DNA of 35,291 bases from Candidatus Coprenecus pullicola. Lineage in GTDB: Bacteria; Bacteroidota; Bacteroidia; Bacteroidales; UBA932. The stretch is taken from contig DVHR01000060.1 in assembly GCA_018711925.1 (NCBI GenBank), positions 1-35,291 on the forward strand, in the 5' to 3' direction. The notes below the pieces were generated by a model, which saw nothing but the letters and a program-made list of their open reading frames with translations, searched no databases and was not told the origin of the DNA. Below, piece after piece: positions 15,946 to 24,830 of the stretch. The position numbers were made by a program, and so were the translations under genes. The stretch's first letter is position 1, and each line of letters begins with the position of its first letter.

Positions 15946-16359
15946 TCTGGGGATGTCCATTAGCAGGATTATCTGGTTGGACTCGTAAGACAACTGCTTG
16001 ATTCTCTCCCTGTTGGCGAGTATCTCCTGGTTGTCCGCGTACCGTATAAACTGTGTCAGGAAGGACCTCTCGTACCGTCAGCTGCGGTCAAACACACTGA
16101 CCAGCCCGGAGTCCGTGTTCCCCAATGCAATCAGCATACTGTCTGTAACAGCCACATCTACAATTCCGGATATCACAATGCCCTCCGGCACTATGATCTC
16201 GTAGCCGCCATACAGAGAGCTGTTGCTGTGATAGTTGTCTTGCAATAGTGGCAGATATGTCTCGTGGTGGTCATCGGGAGTGCTGTTCACATACTGCACA
16301 ATCTTACATGATGCCCGACATGTCATATTGGAATAACCGATCCTCCATGTCCGCTCCAA
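15946..16359 (-). pseudogene. 3' relic of a propeller-like protein gene with an in-frame TGA
   Basis: One minus-strand frame reads as protein from about 16345 to 15946, interrupted by TGA at 16078-16080. Before the stop it reads GIVISGIVDVAVTDSMLIAL and GLVSVFDRS; after it, RYERSFLTQFIRYADNQEIL and so on to IILLMDIPR. The VFDR strand resembles blades of six-bladed propeller lipoproteins such as the one at 31117-32109. No ATG or signal peptide exists, so it is a decayed 3' fragment. Family assignment is weak. Confidence 0.5.
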
Positions 16360-16362
16360 AAA

Positions 16363-17238
16363 TCAGAGCTTGTCAATATCTTCCCGTGAAAGGCCTGTCG
16401 TCTTTGCAATCAGTTCGACAGGCAGACCCTGCGATTTCATGTTACGTACGACATCATAGATGGCTTCTGCCCTACCTTCTGCCCTACCTTCCGCCAGTCC
16501 CTCATCCCGGGCGGTGTTAAGTACATCCCATTGTATACGCCTGTTCTCAATATGGCGTTCGTATGCCATGCGCTCCTCTCGCGAGAGACTGGACATGCGA
16601 AGCTGCCTGCGGGCCAGACGCAGACCCTCAACCTTTGTATCCTCGTCGATTTTACCAGATTTAAGGAACTTTATCCATTCGTCCAACGGTGTCACGGCAT
16701 GCTGGTTGAACTCGTTTACTCTCAGGATGTAGTATTCAGGGAAAAGATCTCCGACATCTTCTTTGGTGAACTTCTCCTGCTGCTTCACGGAGAGCCGGAG
16801 CGTGTCACCCGTATGCACACCCTTGAATACCGACTTGCCGTGATAGATGTAGTCATCTCCCTGTCCTATGTCAAAATAGACTATGTTGACAGAATACACT
16901 TTACGTATCTTGGAATACTCGTCTCCCTCATAGATGTACTCGGTTATGGCCTTCGAGGTACCGTACAGCATCCTTTGGAAGTAGTAGACTTCCGCGTTAT
17001 TCTGAATCTCAATGATAATAAGGTCTCTCTTGGAATTCTCCGCAAGCACGTCAACCCTGTTGAACTTGTCATCGGCAGTCTCCTTGTTTCCCTCACTCTC
17101 AAGCATGCGCTGTATGCTGATCTTTTCCCCGATCAACTCGCTCAAGAAACTGTTCAATACCGCGAAATTGGCCTTCTGCCTAAGCAACCGCTTTATGGCC
17201 CAGTCGAAGCGGACAATCTCATCTCCGTAATATACCAT
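16363..17238 (-). CDS. Rpn-family recombination-promoting nuclease / PD-(D/E)XK transposase-like protein
   Basis: A 291-residue protein of the PDDEXK_2/Rpn group, nucleases of the PD-(D/E)XK fold that promote RecA-independent DNA exchange in studied relatives. Visible blocks are FDWAIKRLLRQKANFAVL, the catalytic-type stretch FNRVDVLAEN...DLIIIEIQN and YYILRVNEFN. The C-terminus has short GRAEGRAEG repeats. The start at 17238 is chosen because GGAGGAG, a rare clear Shine-Dalgarno here, lies just upstream; the ATG at 17262 lacks it. Such genes are widespread in Bacteroidota and often multi-copy. Confidence 0.85.
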   Translation of the reverse strand: MVYYGDEIVRFDWAIKRLLRQKANFAVLNSFLSELIGEKISIQRMLESEGNKETADDKFNRVDVLAENSKRDLIIIEIQNNAEVYYFQRMLYGTSKAITEYIYEGDEYSKIRKVYSVNIVYFDIGQGDDYIYHGKSVFKGVHTGDTLRLSVKQQEKFTKEDVGDLFPEYYILRVNEFNQHAVTPLDEWIKFLKSGKIDEDTKVEGLRLARRQLRMSSLSREERMAYERHIENRRIQWDVLNTARDEGLAEGRAEGRAEAIYDVVRNMKSQGLPVELIAKTTGLSREDIDKL

Positions 17239-17259
17239 GGTTTTCTCCTCCTTTTTATG

Positions 17260-17267
17260 CAAAATTA
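17260..17267 (-). promoter_or_regulatory. -7 box TAATTTTG for the Rpn gene
   Basis: An exact TAnnTTTG on the minus strand, ending 21 bases before ATG 17238. It supports the downstream start, because the ATG at 17262 would overlap the box. Confidence 0.6.
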
Positions 17268-17320
17268 AAAAAAATCAGTTTCTTACTGCCCCGATCAATT
17301 AAAAATCCGGACAGTTAGTA

Positions 17321-18601
17321 TCAGGCGTTGATAGCGCGGACTGGATCGACCGTCGCGGCCTTCCAGGCTGGAATGAGGCCGGAGAGGATGCCGAGAGCCA
17401 CCGCTATGAGCATGCCGCCAAGGGCATTGTCCAAGGACACCGAGATAGTGAACGACTGAGATAGTGCATTGACCGGCAGCGATACCAGCAGCACCAGCAG
17501 GATGCCAGTCAGACCGCCGGCAAGGGACAGGAAAGACGCCTCCACCATGAACTGGGTCATGATGACGTACCGTCTGGCTCCCAGAGCTTTCTGAATCCCA
17601 ATCTGGCTCATGCGCTCCTGCACGGAGACAAACATGATGTTGGCAATCCCGAAGCCGCCTATGATAAGGGAGAATGCTCCGATAATCCAGCCGGCTCTGG
17701 CAATTCCGGAGAAGACCGTATCGAGCATGTCCAGCAGAAATGTCATCTCATTGAGCGAAAAATCATCCCGCTCGGAAGGAGACAGACCGTGACAGGAGCG
17801 CATCAGCATCCTCAATTCGTTCAGAAACGCCTGACGGTCAGCATCATCCACCGGAGCAGCCAACATCATACCGGAACCCCATGACGAGGCCAGCACAGTC
17901 TTGCCGTACTGCAGCGGCAAGATGACTGCATTGTCTGTATCGACCATAGACGCCATGCTCTCTCCCTGAGCGGCGAGTACACCCACAACGATGGCCCTGC
18001 TGCCGCGAATCTTGACCTTCTTGCCTACAGGGTCCTCATTGCCGAACAGTTCCTGCGCCACGGAATGCCCCAGTACAGCGACATTGGCTCCGCCCCGGGC
18101 CTCCTGCTCCGAGAAATTGCGTCCATTCTCCAGCTCTATATTCATCACACCCTCCAGACCGCCGGTAGTAATCAGCAAATACGCATTGTCATAACTGCGC
18201 CGTCTGTATGAGGCGCTGCCGTTGCCCATAACCACGTAGACCACACTCTTGGACAAGGAGGTATTGCGGGACACGAACTCAAAATCTTCCTCCGTGATCT
18301 CAGGCCGCTGAAGATAATCCCACCAGTTCAACAGCTCCCCGTTCTCATCCTCTTCCTGCGACATGGGGAAACGGTCGATATAGACCACATCGCTTCCGAA
18401 GGAACGCACCCCCTCCATGATATTGTCCCTAAGAGAATCCACCGCACAGAAGACCGCGACTATGGAAAAAATACCCACAGTCACTCCGAATAGGGACAGA
18501 AATGTCCTCAACTTGTCCGACTTGATGGAGAAAAAGGCGAAAGAAGCGCTCTCCGCAACCAGTCCCGCCACAATCCTCAGCTCTTTCACAAACTTTTTCA
18601 T
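17321..18601 (-). CDS. MacB-like ABC transporter permease
   Basis: A 426-residue inner-membrane permease of the MacB/FtsX type. It has an N-terminal membrane helix (TFLSLFGVTVGIFSIVAVFC), a large periplasmic MacB core domain and three C-terminal helices with the FtsX signature (MSQIGIQKALGARR). Such proteins pair with an ATPase to move peptides, lipoproteins or drugs, or to transmit force. No ATPase gene is present in the window, so its partner is elsewhere. It begins 18 bases after the mutS stop and is probably co-transcribed. Confidence 0.88.
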   Translation of the reverse strand: MKKFVKELRIVAGLVAESASFAFFSIKSDKLRTFLSLFGVTVGIFSIVAVFCAVDSLRDNIMEGVRSFGSDVVYIDRFPMSQEEDENGELLNWWDYLQRPEITEEDFEFVSRNTSLSKSVVYVVMGNGSASYRRRSYDNAYLLITTGGLEGVMNIELENGRNFSEQEARGGANVAVLGHSVAQELFGNEDPVGKKVKIRGSRAIVVGVLAAQGESMASMVDTDNAVILPLQYGKTVLASSWGSGMMLAAPVDDADRQAFLNELRMLMRSCHGLSPSERDDFSLNEMTFLLDMLDTVFSGIARAGWIIGAFSLIIGGFGIANIMFVSVQERMSQIGIQKALGARRYVIMTQFMVEASFLSLAGGLTGILLVLLVSLPVNALSQSFTISVSLDNALGGMLIAVALGILSGLIPAWKAATVDPVRAINA

Positions 18602-18619
18602 GATGTACAGAATTATTAT

Positions 18620-21319
18620 TTACTTCGTAATGCCCACCTTGCGCTGGAGCTCCCGCAGCATATCAAAGGCATCCATCGGAGTCATTGAGTTCATATCCAT
18701 TTTCTTCAATGTATCCCTGATGCTCTCCAGAAGCGGGTCATCGAGTTGGAAGATGGAAAGCTGCACCTCGCTCTCCGCCGCGCTCCGGTCCCGCTTCCGC
18801 TGTCTCAGGGACTGGACCCTGCCCTTGATGGAGTCACTGCCCGAAGAGCCGGCCTCCAGTTTCTTGAGTATCTTCTCGGCCGAACGAACCACTTCGGGCG
18901 GCACACCGGCCAGTCTGGCGACATGGATACCGAAGCTGTGCGCGACACCTCCCTCGCAAAGTTTCCTCAAAAATAAGATTTTTCCGTCAGACTCCTTCAC
19001 CGCTATGTGAAAGTTTTTTACCCTTTTGTAATTTTCCTCCAGCTCGTTGAGCTCGTGATAGTGCGTTGCGAACAGAGTCTTGGCCCCGTCTCCGTGCTCG
19101 TGTATGTACTCTACGATGGCCCAGGCGATGGACATACCGTCGAAAGTACTGGTACCGCGGCCTATCTCGTCCAGCAGTATCAGCGAGCGCGGTGTCATAT
19201 TGTTGAGAATAGCGGCGGTCTCCAGCATCTCTACCATGAAGGTGGACTCGCCGCGCGATATGTTGTCGGAGGCGCCGACACGGGTAAATATCTTGTCGAA
19301 CAGACTGATGTGCGCAGACTTGGCCGGCACGTAGGAGCCTATCTGGGCCATGACGGCTATCAGGGCCGTCTGCCTCAGAAGAGCGGACTTACCGGACATG
19401 TTGGGACCGGTGAGAATGATTATCTGCTGCGTCTCCCTGTCCAGATACAGGTCATTGGCCACGTACTCCTCACCGGCGGGCATCATGCGCTCTATGACCG
19501 GATGACGGCCCTGCTCAATCTTCAGAATATCGCCATCGTCCACCAGCGGGCGGCAGTAACCGTAGTCCTCGGCGACCCGGGCAAACGAGAGCAGGCAGTC
19601 CAGACGAGCTATCAGCGCGGCATCCCTCTGCACTACCGGTATATACGTCTGGATAAACGTTATCAATTCGTTATATATCCGACTCTCGATGGAATATATC
19701 TTCTCCTCTGCTCCGCTGATCTTCTCCTCATACTCCTTCAGCTCCGGAGTAATATACCTTTCCGCTGAGACAAGAGTCTGCTTGCGTATCCACTCCGGCG
19801 GCACTTTTTCCTTGTGGGTATTGCGTACCTCCAGATAGTAACCGAAGACATTGTTGTAGCTGATTCTCAGAGACGATATACCGGTACGTTCTATCTCGCG
19901 CTGCTGTATGCCGGCGATGATATCCTTGCCGTGTGCGGCTATGCCGCGCAACTCGTCCAGTTCCGCGTCCACCCCAGCGGCGATAACCTCGCCCTTGCCT
20001 ATCTGGGCGGCCGGGTCGGCCGAGAGTTTACGGGCCAGCGTCTCCCGAAGCTCCGTACATTCATCTATCTCCTTGGCCATCCTCGCCAGAGGGCCTTTTT
20101 TTACTTTTTCCAGGATAAGCGCCTTGACCGGCAACAGCTGACCGATACCTCTGCGCAACTGCATCACCTCCCGGGGAGAGACACGGCCCGAGGCCACCCT
20201 GGAGAGTATGCGCTCCATATCACCCATATCCGATATCCTGTCCGACAGAGTCGAGGCCAGTTCCCGGTCAGCGAGCAGGGCCTCCACCGCATCCTGCCTG
20301 GACGTTATCTCCTGCAAGTCCTTGGACGGCATGGTCAGCCACGAGCGCAGCAGACGCGCCCCCATCGGCGACGAGGTCTTGTCTATCACGTCCAGCAGAG
20401 TCACACCACCGGGCGCAGCCGGCTCCACGAGCTCCAGATTGCGGACAGTAAAACGGTCCAGCCAGACAAACTCGCTCTCATCGATACGGGATATGCCGCT
20501 TATCTGAGCCAAAGTGCGGCCCGGAATGTATTCGGTATCCTCCAGACGGTTGGATTCCAGATAGAAGAGCAGGGCTCCGGCAGCCGTCACGCCCAATCTC
20601 AAGGACTCCACTCCGAAACCCTTCAGCGAATCCGTCTTGAAGTGCTTGATAAGCTTGCGGTAAGCCGACTCATAGACAAAGGCCCAGCCCTCCATAGTCG
20701 AGATATAGATATTCGAGGCCGGAGTCGTGAAACGCTCGCGCACCCCTTTCTCAAACCCTTTCTGCACCAACAGCTCCTTGGGCGAGAAATCGGATATCAG
20801 CAGGTCCAGATAATCCAGATCGCCCTCGGCCACCTTGAAAGCCCCGGTAGACACATCCAGAAAGGCGACTCCACCCTTGTCCTTGTAGAAACACAGAGAA
20901 GCTATATAGTTGTTCTCCTTGCCAGTAAGCACCTGATCGCTGTAGACCACACCGGGAGTAACTATCTCGGTCACACCTCTCCTGACCAGCTTCTTGGCTA
21001 ATTTCGGGTCCTCCAGCTGGTCACAGACGGCCACCTTGTAACCGGCCCGTACCAGCTTGGGCATATAACTTTCAAGCGAGTGATGCGGAAAACCGGCCAA
21101 CTCGATATAGCCCTGCTCTCCGTTGGACTTACGGGTCTGCACTATGCCCAGCACCTTACTTGCCTTTACCGCGTCTTCTCCGTAAGTCTCATAGAAGTCC
21201 CCCACTCTCATCAGCAGCAAGGCCTCCGGACAAGCCGCCTTGAACTTGTAGTACTGCTTGATAAGCGGCGTATCCTCCTTTTCCTTTTTATCATTTTTTG
21301 CCATATCGGGTCGCGTCAT
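18620..21319 (-). CDS. mutS: DNA mismatch repair protein MutS
   Basis: An 899-residue MutS1 that recognises base mismatches and small loops. The mismatch-reading motif is GDFYETYGEDA near residue 45. Walker A is GPNMSGKSALLRQ, Walker B is LILLDEIGRGTSTFDG, and ATHYHEL follows. The start may be 21319 or the ATG five codons later (MAKNDKKEKED); a TATTTTTG box lies 11 bases before 21319. The mutS-permease pair is an operon; this promoter shares a long block with that of glyS. Confidence 0.97.
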   Translation of the reverse strand: MTRPDMAKNDKKEKEDTPLIKQYYKFKAACPEALLLMRVGDFYETYGEDAVKASKVLGIVQTRKSNGEQGYIELAGFPHHSLESYMPKLVRAGYKVAVCDQLEDPKLAKKLVRRGVTEIVTPGVVYSDQVLTGKENNYIASLCFYKDKGGVAFLDVSTGAFKVAEGDLDYLDLLISDFSPKELLVQKGFEKGVRERFTTPASNIYISTMEGWAFVYESAYRKLIKHFKTDSLKGFGVESLRLGVTAAGALLFYLESNRLEDTEYIPGRTLAQISGISRIDESEFVWLDRFTVRNLELVEPAAPGGVTLLDVIDKTSSPMGARLLRSWLTMPSKDLQEITSRQDAVEALLADRELASTLSDRISDMGDMERILSRVASGRVSPREVMQLRRGIGQLLPVKALILEKVKKGPLARMAKEIDECTELRETLARKLSADPAAQIGKGEVIAAGVDAELDELRGIAAHGKDIIAGIQQREIERTGISSLRISYNNVFGYYLEVRNTHKEKVPPEWIRKQTLVSAERYITPELKEYEEKISGAEEKIYSIESRIYNELITFIQTYIPVVQRDAALIARLDCLLSFARVAEDYGYCRPLVDDGDILKIEQGRHPVIERMMPAGEEYVANDLYLDRETQQIIILTGPNMSGKSALLRQTALIAVMAQIGSYVPAKSAHISLFDKIFTRVGASDNISRGESTFMVEMLETAAILNNMTPRSLILLDEIGRGTSTFDGMSIAWAIVEYIHEHGDGAKTLFATHYHELNELEENYKRVKNFHIAVKESDGKILFLRKLCEGGVAHSFGIHVARLAGVPPEVVRSAEKILKKLEAGSSGSDSIKGRVQSLRQRKRDRSAAESEVQLSIFQLDDPLLESIRDTLKKMDMNSMTPMDAFDMLRELQRKVGITK

Positions 21320-21330
21320 TTTAAGAAAGG

Positions 21331-21363
21331 CAAAAATAACAAACTGTTTTGACTTTGCCCAAA
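21331..21363 (-). promoter_or_regulatory. mutS promoter
   Basis: On the minus strand TTTG (21363-21360), 21 bases, then TATTTTTG (21338-21331). The block covering the -7 box and its upstream spacer matches the glyS promoter at 21 of 22 positions. Confidence 0.65.
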
Positions 21364-21453
21364 ATTTGAGACATATCCGTTTTGCAGGAGCGCATCATTC
21401 CAGAGCCATCTCCCGGCACCATGCCCGAACCGAATCCGCACAGGCTCACACCT

Positions 21454-21767
21454 GCTTCACCTGCTTTCATCGGCTGCGATAACCCTTCTCCACAACGACA
21501 GCATTTCCCGCGATTCAGTGCCGTTGTGGAAAGAAAGAGATGACATAAGCACGTTTGTACGGCCTATAGACAGGGTCCGTACGACAACCCTTCTCCACAA
21601 CGGCAGCACTTCCCGCGATTCGGTGCCGTTGTGGAAAGAAAGAGATGACATAGGCACGTTTGTACGGCCTATAGACAGGGTCCGCACGATAACCCTTCTC
21701 TACAACGGCAGCATTTCCCGCGATTCGGCGCCGTTGTGGAAAGAAAGAGATAAAAGGCAGGTGAAGC
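21454..21767. repeat. tandem array 2: period 105 bp, three cores, flanked by inverted 11-mers
   Basis: Cores start at 21492, 21597 and 21702, exactly 105 bp apart. Each core carries 11-base arms CCACAACGGCA and TGCCGTTGTGG (best in the middle copy) around TTCCCGCGATTCGG. The filler, which includes AAAGAAAGAGATGACAT and a GTACGG/CCGTAC inverted pair, differs entirely from array 1. The array is bracketed by GCTTCACCTGC (21454-21464) and its exact inverse GCAGGTGAAGC (21757-21767). The middle core agrees with array 1 at 36 of 40 positions. ORFs through it are repeat artefacts. The remainder of 21364-21844 shows no gene. Confidence 0.9.
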
Positions 21768-21844
21768 TACTCAGCGGGGAGCCGATGAGCGGGAAGATGA
21801 TGTGACACCGATATGGTGCAGATCAACGGCAAAGCGATGTGACC

Positions 21845-22225
21845 CTACTGAAAATCCGAGAAGTCCGCCGTGGAATAGGCAGCCCTGGTGCCGGCACCCA
21901 GCTTGTCCGACAAGGATGTCAAGCTGTCTTTTGCCGGATCTCCATCCTGAAGAGACGAGGCCATACTGTCGATGACAGACCGCAGCCTTACCAACAAGTC
22001 GTAATCGAAGCCCTTGGACTGCAACACTCTAATGACAGTGTCCTGATCGGCCTGAATCAGCGTGTCTATGTCGATGTCCAGTTCTTCCTTGAACTCTCCA
22101 CAAAGCTGCCTCACGACCGAGCCCGTGTTTCCACCAGACCGCAGTCCGAGCAGAGTGCTGAACATCCGTTCGAGCATTATGCCTATCTGCTCAATCTGAC
22201 GTTTGATGTAATCCCGCTGTTCCAT
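21845..22225 (-). CDS. hypothetical protein, 126 residues
   Basis: Product begins MEQRDYIKRQIEQIGIMLER, is predicted mainly helical and acidic, and has no signal peptide or membrane segment. The N-terminal pattern recalls small DUF6483-like proteins, but this is too weak to name. A TAATTTTG box lies 7 bases before the ATG, and codon use matches neighbouring genes, so it is likely real. Confidence 0.65.
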   Translation of the reverse strand: MEQRDYIKRQIEQIGIMLERMFSTLLGLRSGGNTGSVVRQLCGEFKEELDIDIDTLIQADQDTVIRVLQSKGFDYDLLVRLRSVIDSMASSLQDGDPAKDSLTSLSDKLGAGTRAAYSTADFSDFQ

Positions 22226-22232
22226 CGCCTTA

Positions 22233-22240
22233 CAAAATTA
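22233..22240 (-). promoter_or_regulatory. -7 box TAATTTTG for the 126-residue hypothetical
   Basis: Exact TAnnTTTG match 7 bases upstream of ATG 22225; no -33 element recognised. Confidence 0.5.
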
Positions 22241-22422
22241 CTGCAACTATGGGACAAATTTATGTAAATTTTCTATAAGGCAGACACACTGCGGAAAAGG
22301 CGGTAGCACTTCCGCTCTTTCACCGGCAACTGCTCGGGTGCGAGAATCAGCGGCAAAGGCAGCATGCAGTCTGCACAACCGGGGAAGAAGACTCCTGCTG
22401 AGGTCTGATTCACGCCGAAGTA

Positions 22423-22454
22423 TTTGCTTTGCTGTCCGATTGTGAGTATGTTTG
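22423..22454 (+). promoter_or_regulatory. glycosyltransferase promoter
   Basis: TTTG (22423-22426), 20 bases, TATGTTTG (22447-22454): consensus elements at ideal spacing, ending 7 bases before ATG 22462. Confidence 0.75.
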
Positions 22455-22461
22455 TAGGAAA

Positions 22462-23877
22462 ATGAGAAAAATGAAACGGGTGCTGATTATAACGTATTAC
22501 TGGCCACCGACAGCCGGTTCCGGCGTGCAGAGGTGGCTCAAGATGTCCAAATATCTGCCGCAGCACGGCTGGCAGCCGGTCATCTACACTCCTTCGAACC
22601 CGGACGCTGGAATGACAGACGAGTCTCTGCTGAGGGATGTCTGTCCTGAGGCGGAGATCATCAAGCGGCCCATTCTGGAGCCATACGCAATATTCAATGC
22701 GCTGACCGGCAGCAAGGGGGCAAAGAAAAGCGGACAGAAGGACGGTAGTGGGAAACAGGCAGGCCCAGGAGCCGTCAATCCCATCAACGCCGTGGGCCGC
22801 AAGTCCCCGATGATGCGCCTGTCCCTCTGGCTCAGGGCCAACGTCTTCGTACCCGACCCCCGCTGCCTGTGGATCCGTCCCTCCGTCAGATTTCTGAAAA
22901 AATACCTCCGCGAGCATCCCGTGGATGCCATCGTCAGTACCGGGCCTCCTCACTCCATGCACCTGATTGCAAGGGCACTGCACCGCTCGACAGGCATCCC
23001 CTGGACAGCCGACTTCCGCGACCCGTGGACCCGGATATTCTACTTCAAGCATCTGCCGCTGACCCGCCGCAGCAGGAAGCGATATGCAGCAATGGAGCTG
23101 TCGGTGCTGCGTGAGGCCGACCAGGTGGTGGCGGTCACGGACAGTATGGTGCGGGATTTCTTGGAGGAATTGGGGGAGCAGAAGGACAGTCCCGATAGCG
23201 GAAAGGCAGAGGGCCTTGAGAAGTCCTGCGGCAAGTTCCACGTAATCGAGAACGGCTACGACGAGGATGATTTCGCGGGCATAACGGCTGCGCAGTTGCC
23301 GGAAGGGTTCAACCTCGTACACACCGGCCTTTTCTCGGCGGAGGGCAATCCCCGCAAACTGTGGAAAATCCTCGCGGAGCTGTGCCGGGAGAATCCGGAT
23401 TTCAACCGCGACCTGCATCTGACATTTGCCGGAAAGACCGACTCGGAGATCCTCGCCGCAGTGCGTAAGGCCGGCCTCGGCGACCACCTGACCGATCGCG
23501 GATACATTCCCCACCACGAGGCCAATAGCCTGCAGAAGGCCGCAGACCTGCTCCTGCTGCCCCTGCGGGAAGAGCCCGAGGCAGCCGGCATCCTGACCGG
23601 AAAATACTTCGAATACCTTGCCGCCGGCCGTCCCATCGCAGCATTCGGCCCGCACGGCAGCGTCTTAGAACAATCCCTTGCCGCCACCAATACCGGTAAA
23701 ATGTTTGATTGGAACGAGGATGCCCCGCTCAAAGCCTACATCACCGCTCTGTACACACGCACTCTGGCATTTGAGCCAAATACCGAGGCCATATCAGCAT
23801 ACACCCGCCGCTCACTCGCCGGACGCTATGCCGCCCTGCTGGATACTACAGGGCGAGGGAACCGAAAGTCTTCATGA
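22462..23877 (+). CDS. GT4-like glycosyltransferase
   Basis: A 471-residue GT-B-fold glycosyltransferase. The N-terminus RVLIITYYWPPTAGSGVQRW is typical of GT4-like enzymes. Later blocks are STGPPHSMHLIARAL, PWTADFRDPWT, VIENGYDEDDF and GILTGKYFEYLAAGRPI, the donor-binding region. It probably adds a sugar to a surface polysaccharide, lipid or protein; donor and acceptor cannot be read. A lysine/glycine-rich insertion lies near residues 85-105. The start at 22462 follows the promoter; ATG 22471 is an alternative. The 3' end overlaps the convergent gene by 32 bp. Confidence 0.85.
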   Translation: MRKMKRVLIITYYWPPTAGSGVQRWLKMSKYLPQHGWQPVIYTPSNPDAGMTDESLLRDVCPEAEIIKRPILEPYAIFNALTGSKGAKKSGQKDGSGKQAGPGAVNPINAVGRKSPMMRLSLWLRANVFVPDPRCLWIRPSVRFLKKYLREHPVDAIVSTGPPHSMHLIARALHRSTGIPWTADFRDPWTRIFYFKHLPLTRRSRKRYAAMELSVLREADQVVAVTDSMVRDFLEELGEQKDSPDSGKAEGLEKSCGKFHVIENGYDEDDFAGITAAQLPEGFNLVHTGLFSAEGNPRKLWKILAELCRENPDFNRDLHLTFAGKTDSEILAAVRKAGLGDHLTDRGYIPHHEANSLQKAADLLLLPLREEPEAAGILTGKYFEYLAAGRPIAAFGPHGSVLEQSLAATNTGKMFDWNEDAPLKAYITALYTRTLAFEPNTEAISAYTRRSLAGRYAALLDTTGRGNRKSS

Positions 23878-24826
23878 ACTGGACGCGCTCGTACATTGCC
23901 GGGTCCGCTATAGTGGAATAGTTCAGACGGCCCCGTATCTGGGAAAGATTTTCTACATTGTTGTCTTCCAAGAACTTCTGAATTCTATCATTGAATGCGG
24001 CTATAACGCCTGCGCCCTTCTGATATATCACCGAGCAGACCTGAACCGCCGATGCCCCTGCCAGTATCATCTTTATGGCCGTCTCCGGAGTGTGGATACC
24101 GGTAGTCGCCGCGATATCGGTCTTGACCGCCGACGAGAGTATCGCCGTCCAGCGAAGCACTTCGCCGTACTCTCCCTCATGGGACAGCGGTGCTGCAGGC
24201 ACCAGTCTGAAATTGTCGATATCGATGTCCGGTCTGAAGAAACGGTTGAATATCACTACGCCTTTCGCTCCGCAGGATACCAGACGGTCCGCGAAATTGA
24301 CTATGCCGGTAAAGTGCTGGCCTATCTTTACGGCCACAGGGATCCGCAACTCAGATACGATGGAACGCACCACACTGATGTAGCCTTCCTCAATGGAGGC
24401 AGGTGAGGTCTTGGGATCTGTCGCCATATCGTAAAGATTGACCTCCAAGGCATCGGCACCGGCAGCCTCTATCTGACGGGCATACTCTACCCACTCACCG
24501 GGGCTGTAGCAGTTGATACTGGCTATGACAGGTATCGTCACGGCCTGCTTCAGCGCCTTCACCTTCTCCGTGTACTGAGCTATGGAATTGGAACGGATGT
24601 AGGCATGAAGGTAGTCGTCCATCTCGGGATACGAATGTCCGGCAGACGCCATGAACTCCACCTCTCCACGAATCTGCTCCTCGAAGAGAGACTTCATCAC
24701 CACGGCACCGGCTCCGGCACGCTGCATTTCCTTTACTTTGTCCACATCAGCGGTCAATGAGCAACTGCTGACAACCACCGGACTCTTCAGGTCCAGTCCA
24801 AGATACTTTACTTCTGTAGTAGCCAT
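23846..24826 (-). CDS. dihydroorotate dehydrogenase-like flavoprotein
   Basis: A 326-residue TIM-barrel protein of the dihydroorotate dehydrogenase superfamily. Blocks are LGLDLKSPVVVSSCSLTADV, GAGAVVMKSLFEEQI, PVIASINCYSPGEWVEYARQ, ADALEVNLYD, PVAVKIGQHFTG and TTGIHTPETAIKMILAGASA (FMN phosphate site). It belongs to the DHOD-like group common in Bacteroidota rather than to a clear PyrD, so the substrate is uncertain. It follows glyS by 4 bases in one operon. Confidence 0.85.
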   Translation of the reverse strand: MATTEVKYLGLDLKSPVVVSSCSLTADVDKVKEMQRAGAGAVVMKSLFEEQIRGEVEFMASAGHSYPEMDDYLHAYIRSNSIAQYTEKVKALKQAVTIPVIASINCYSPGEWVEYARQIEAAGADALEVNLYDMATDPKTSPASIEEGYISVVRSIVSELRIPVAVKIGQHFTGIVNFADRLVSCGAKGVVIFNRFFRPDIDIDNFRLVPAAPLSHEGEYGEVLRWTAILSSAVKTDIAATTGIHTPETAIKMILAGASAVQVCSVIYQKGAGVIAAFNDRIQKFLEDNNVENLSQIRGRLNYSTIADPAMYERVQFMKTFGSLAL

Positions 24827-24830
24827 AATG

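Noticed and set aside
16078..16080. TGA recoded as selenocysteine or tryptophan
   Set aside because: No hairpin of SECIS type was recognised, other genes here use TGA as stop, and the frame lacks a start; a relic is simpler.
22273..23655. 460-residue minus-strand ORF
   Set aside because: It is antisense to the glycosyltransferase, has cysteine/glutamine-rich nonsense composition and no domain.
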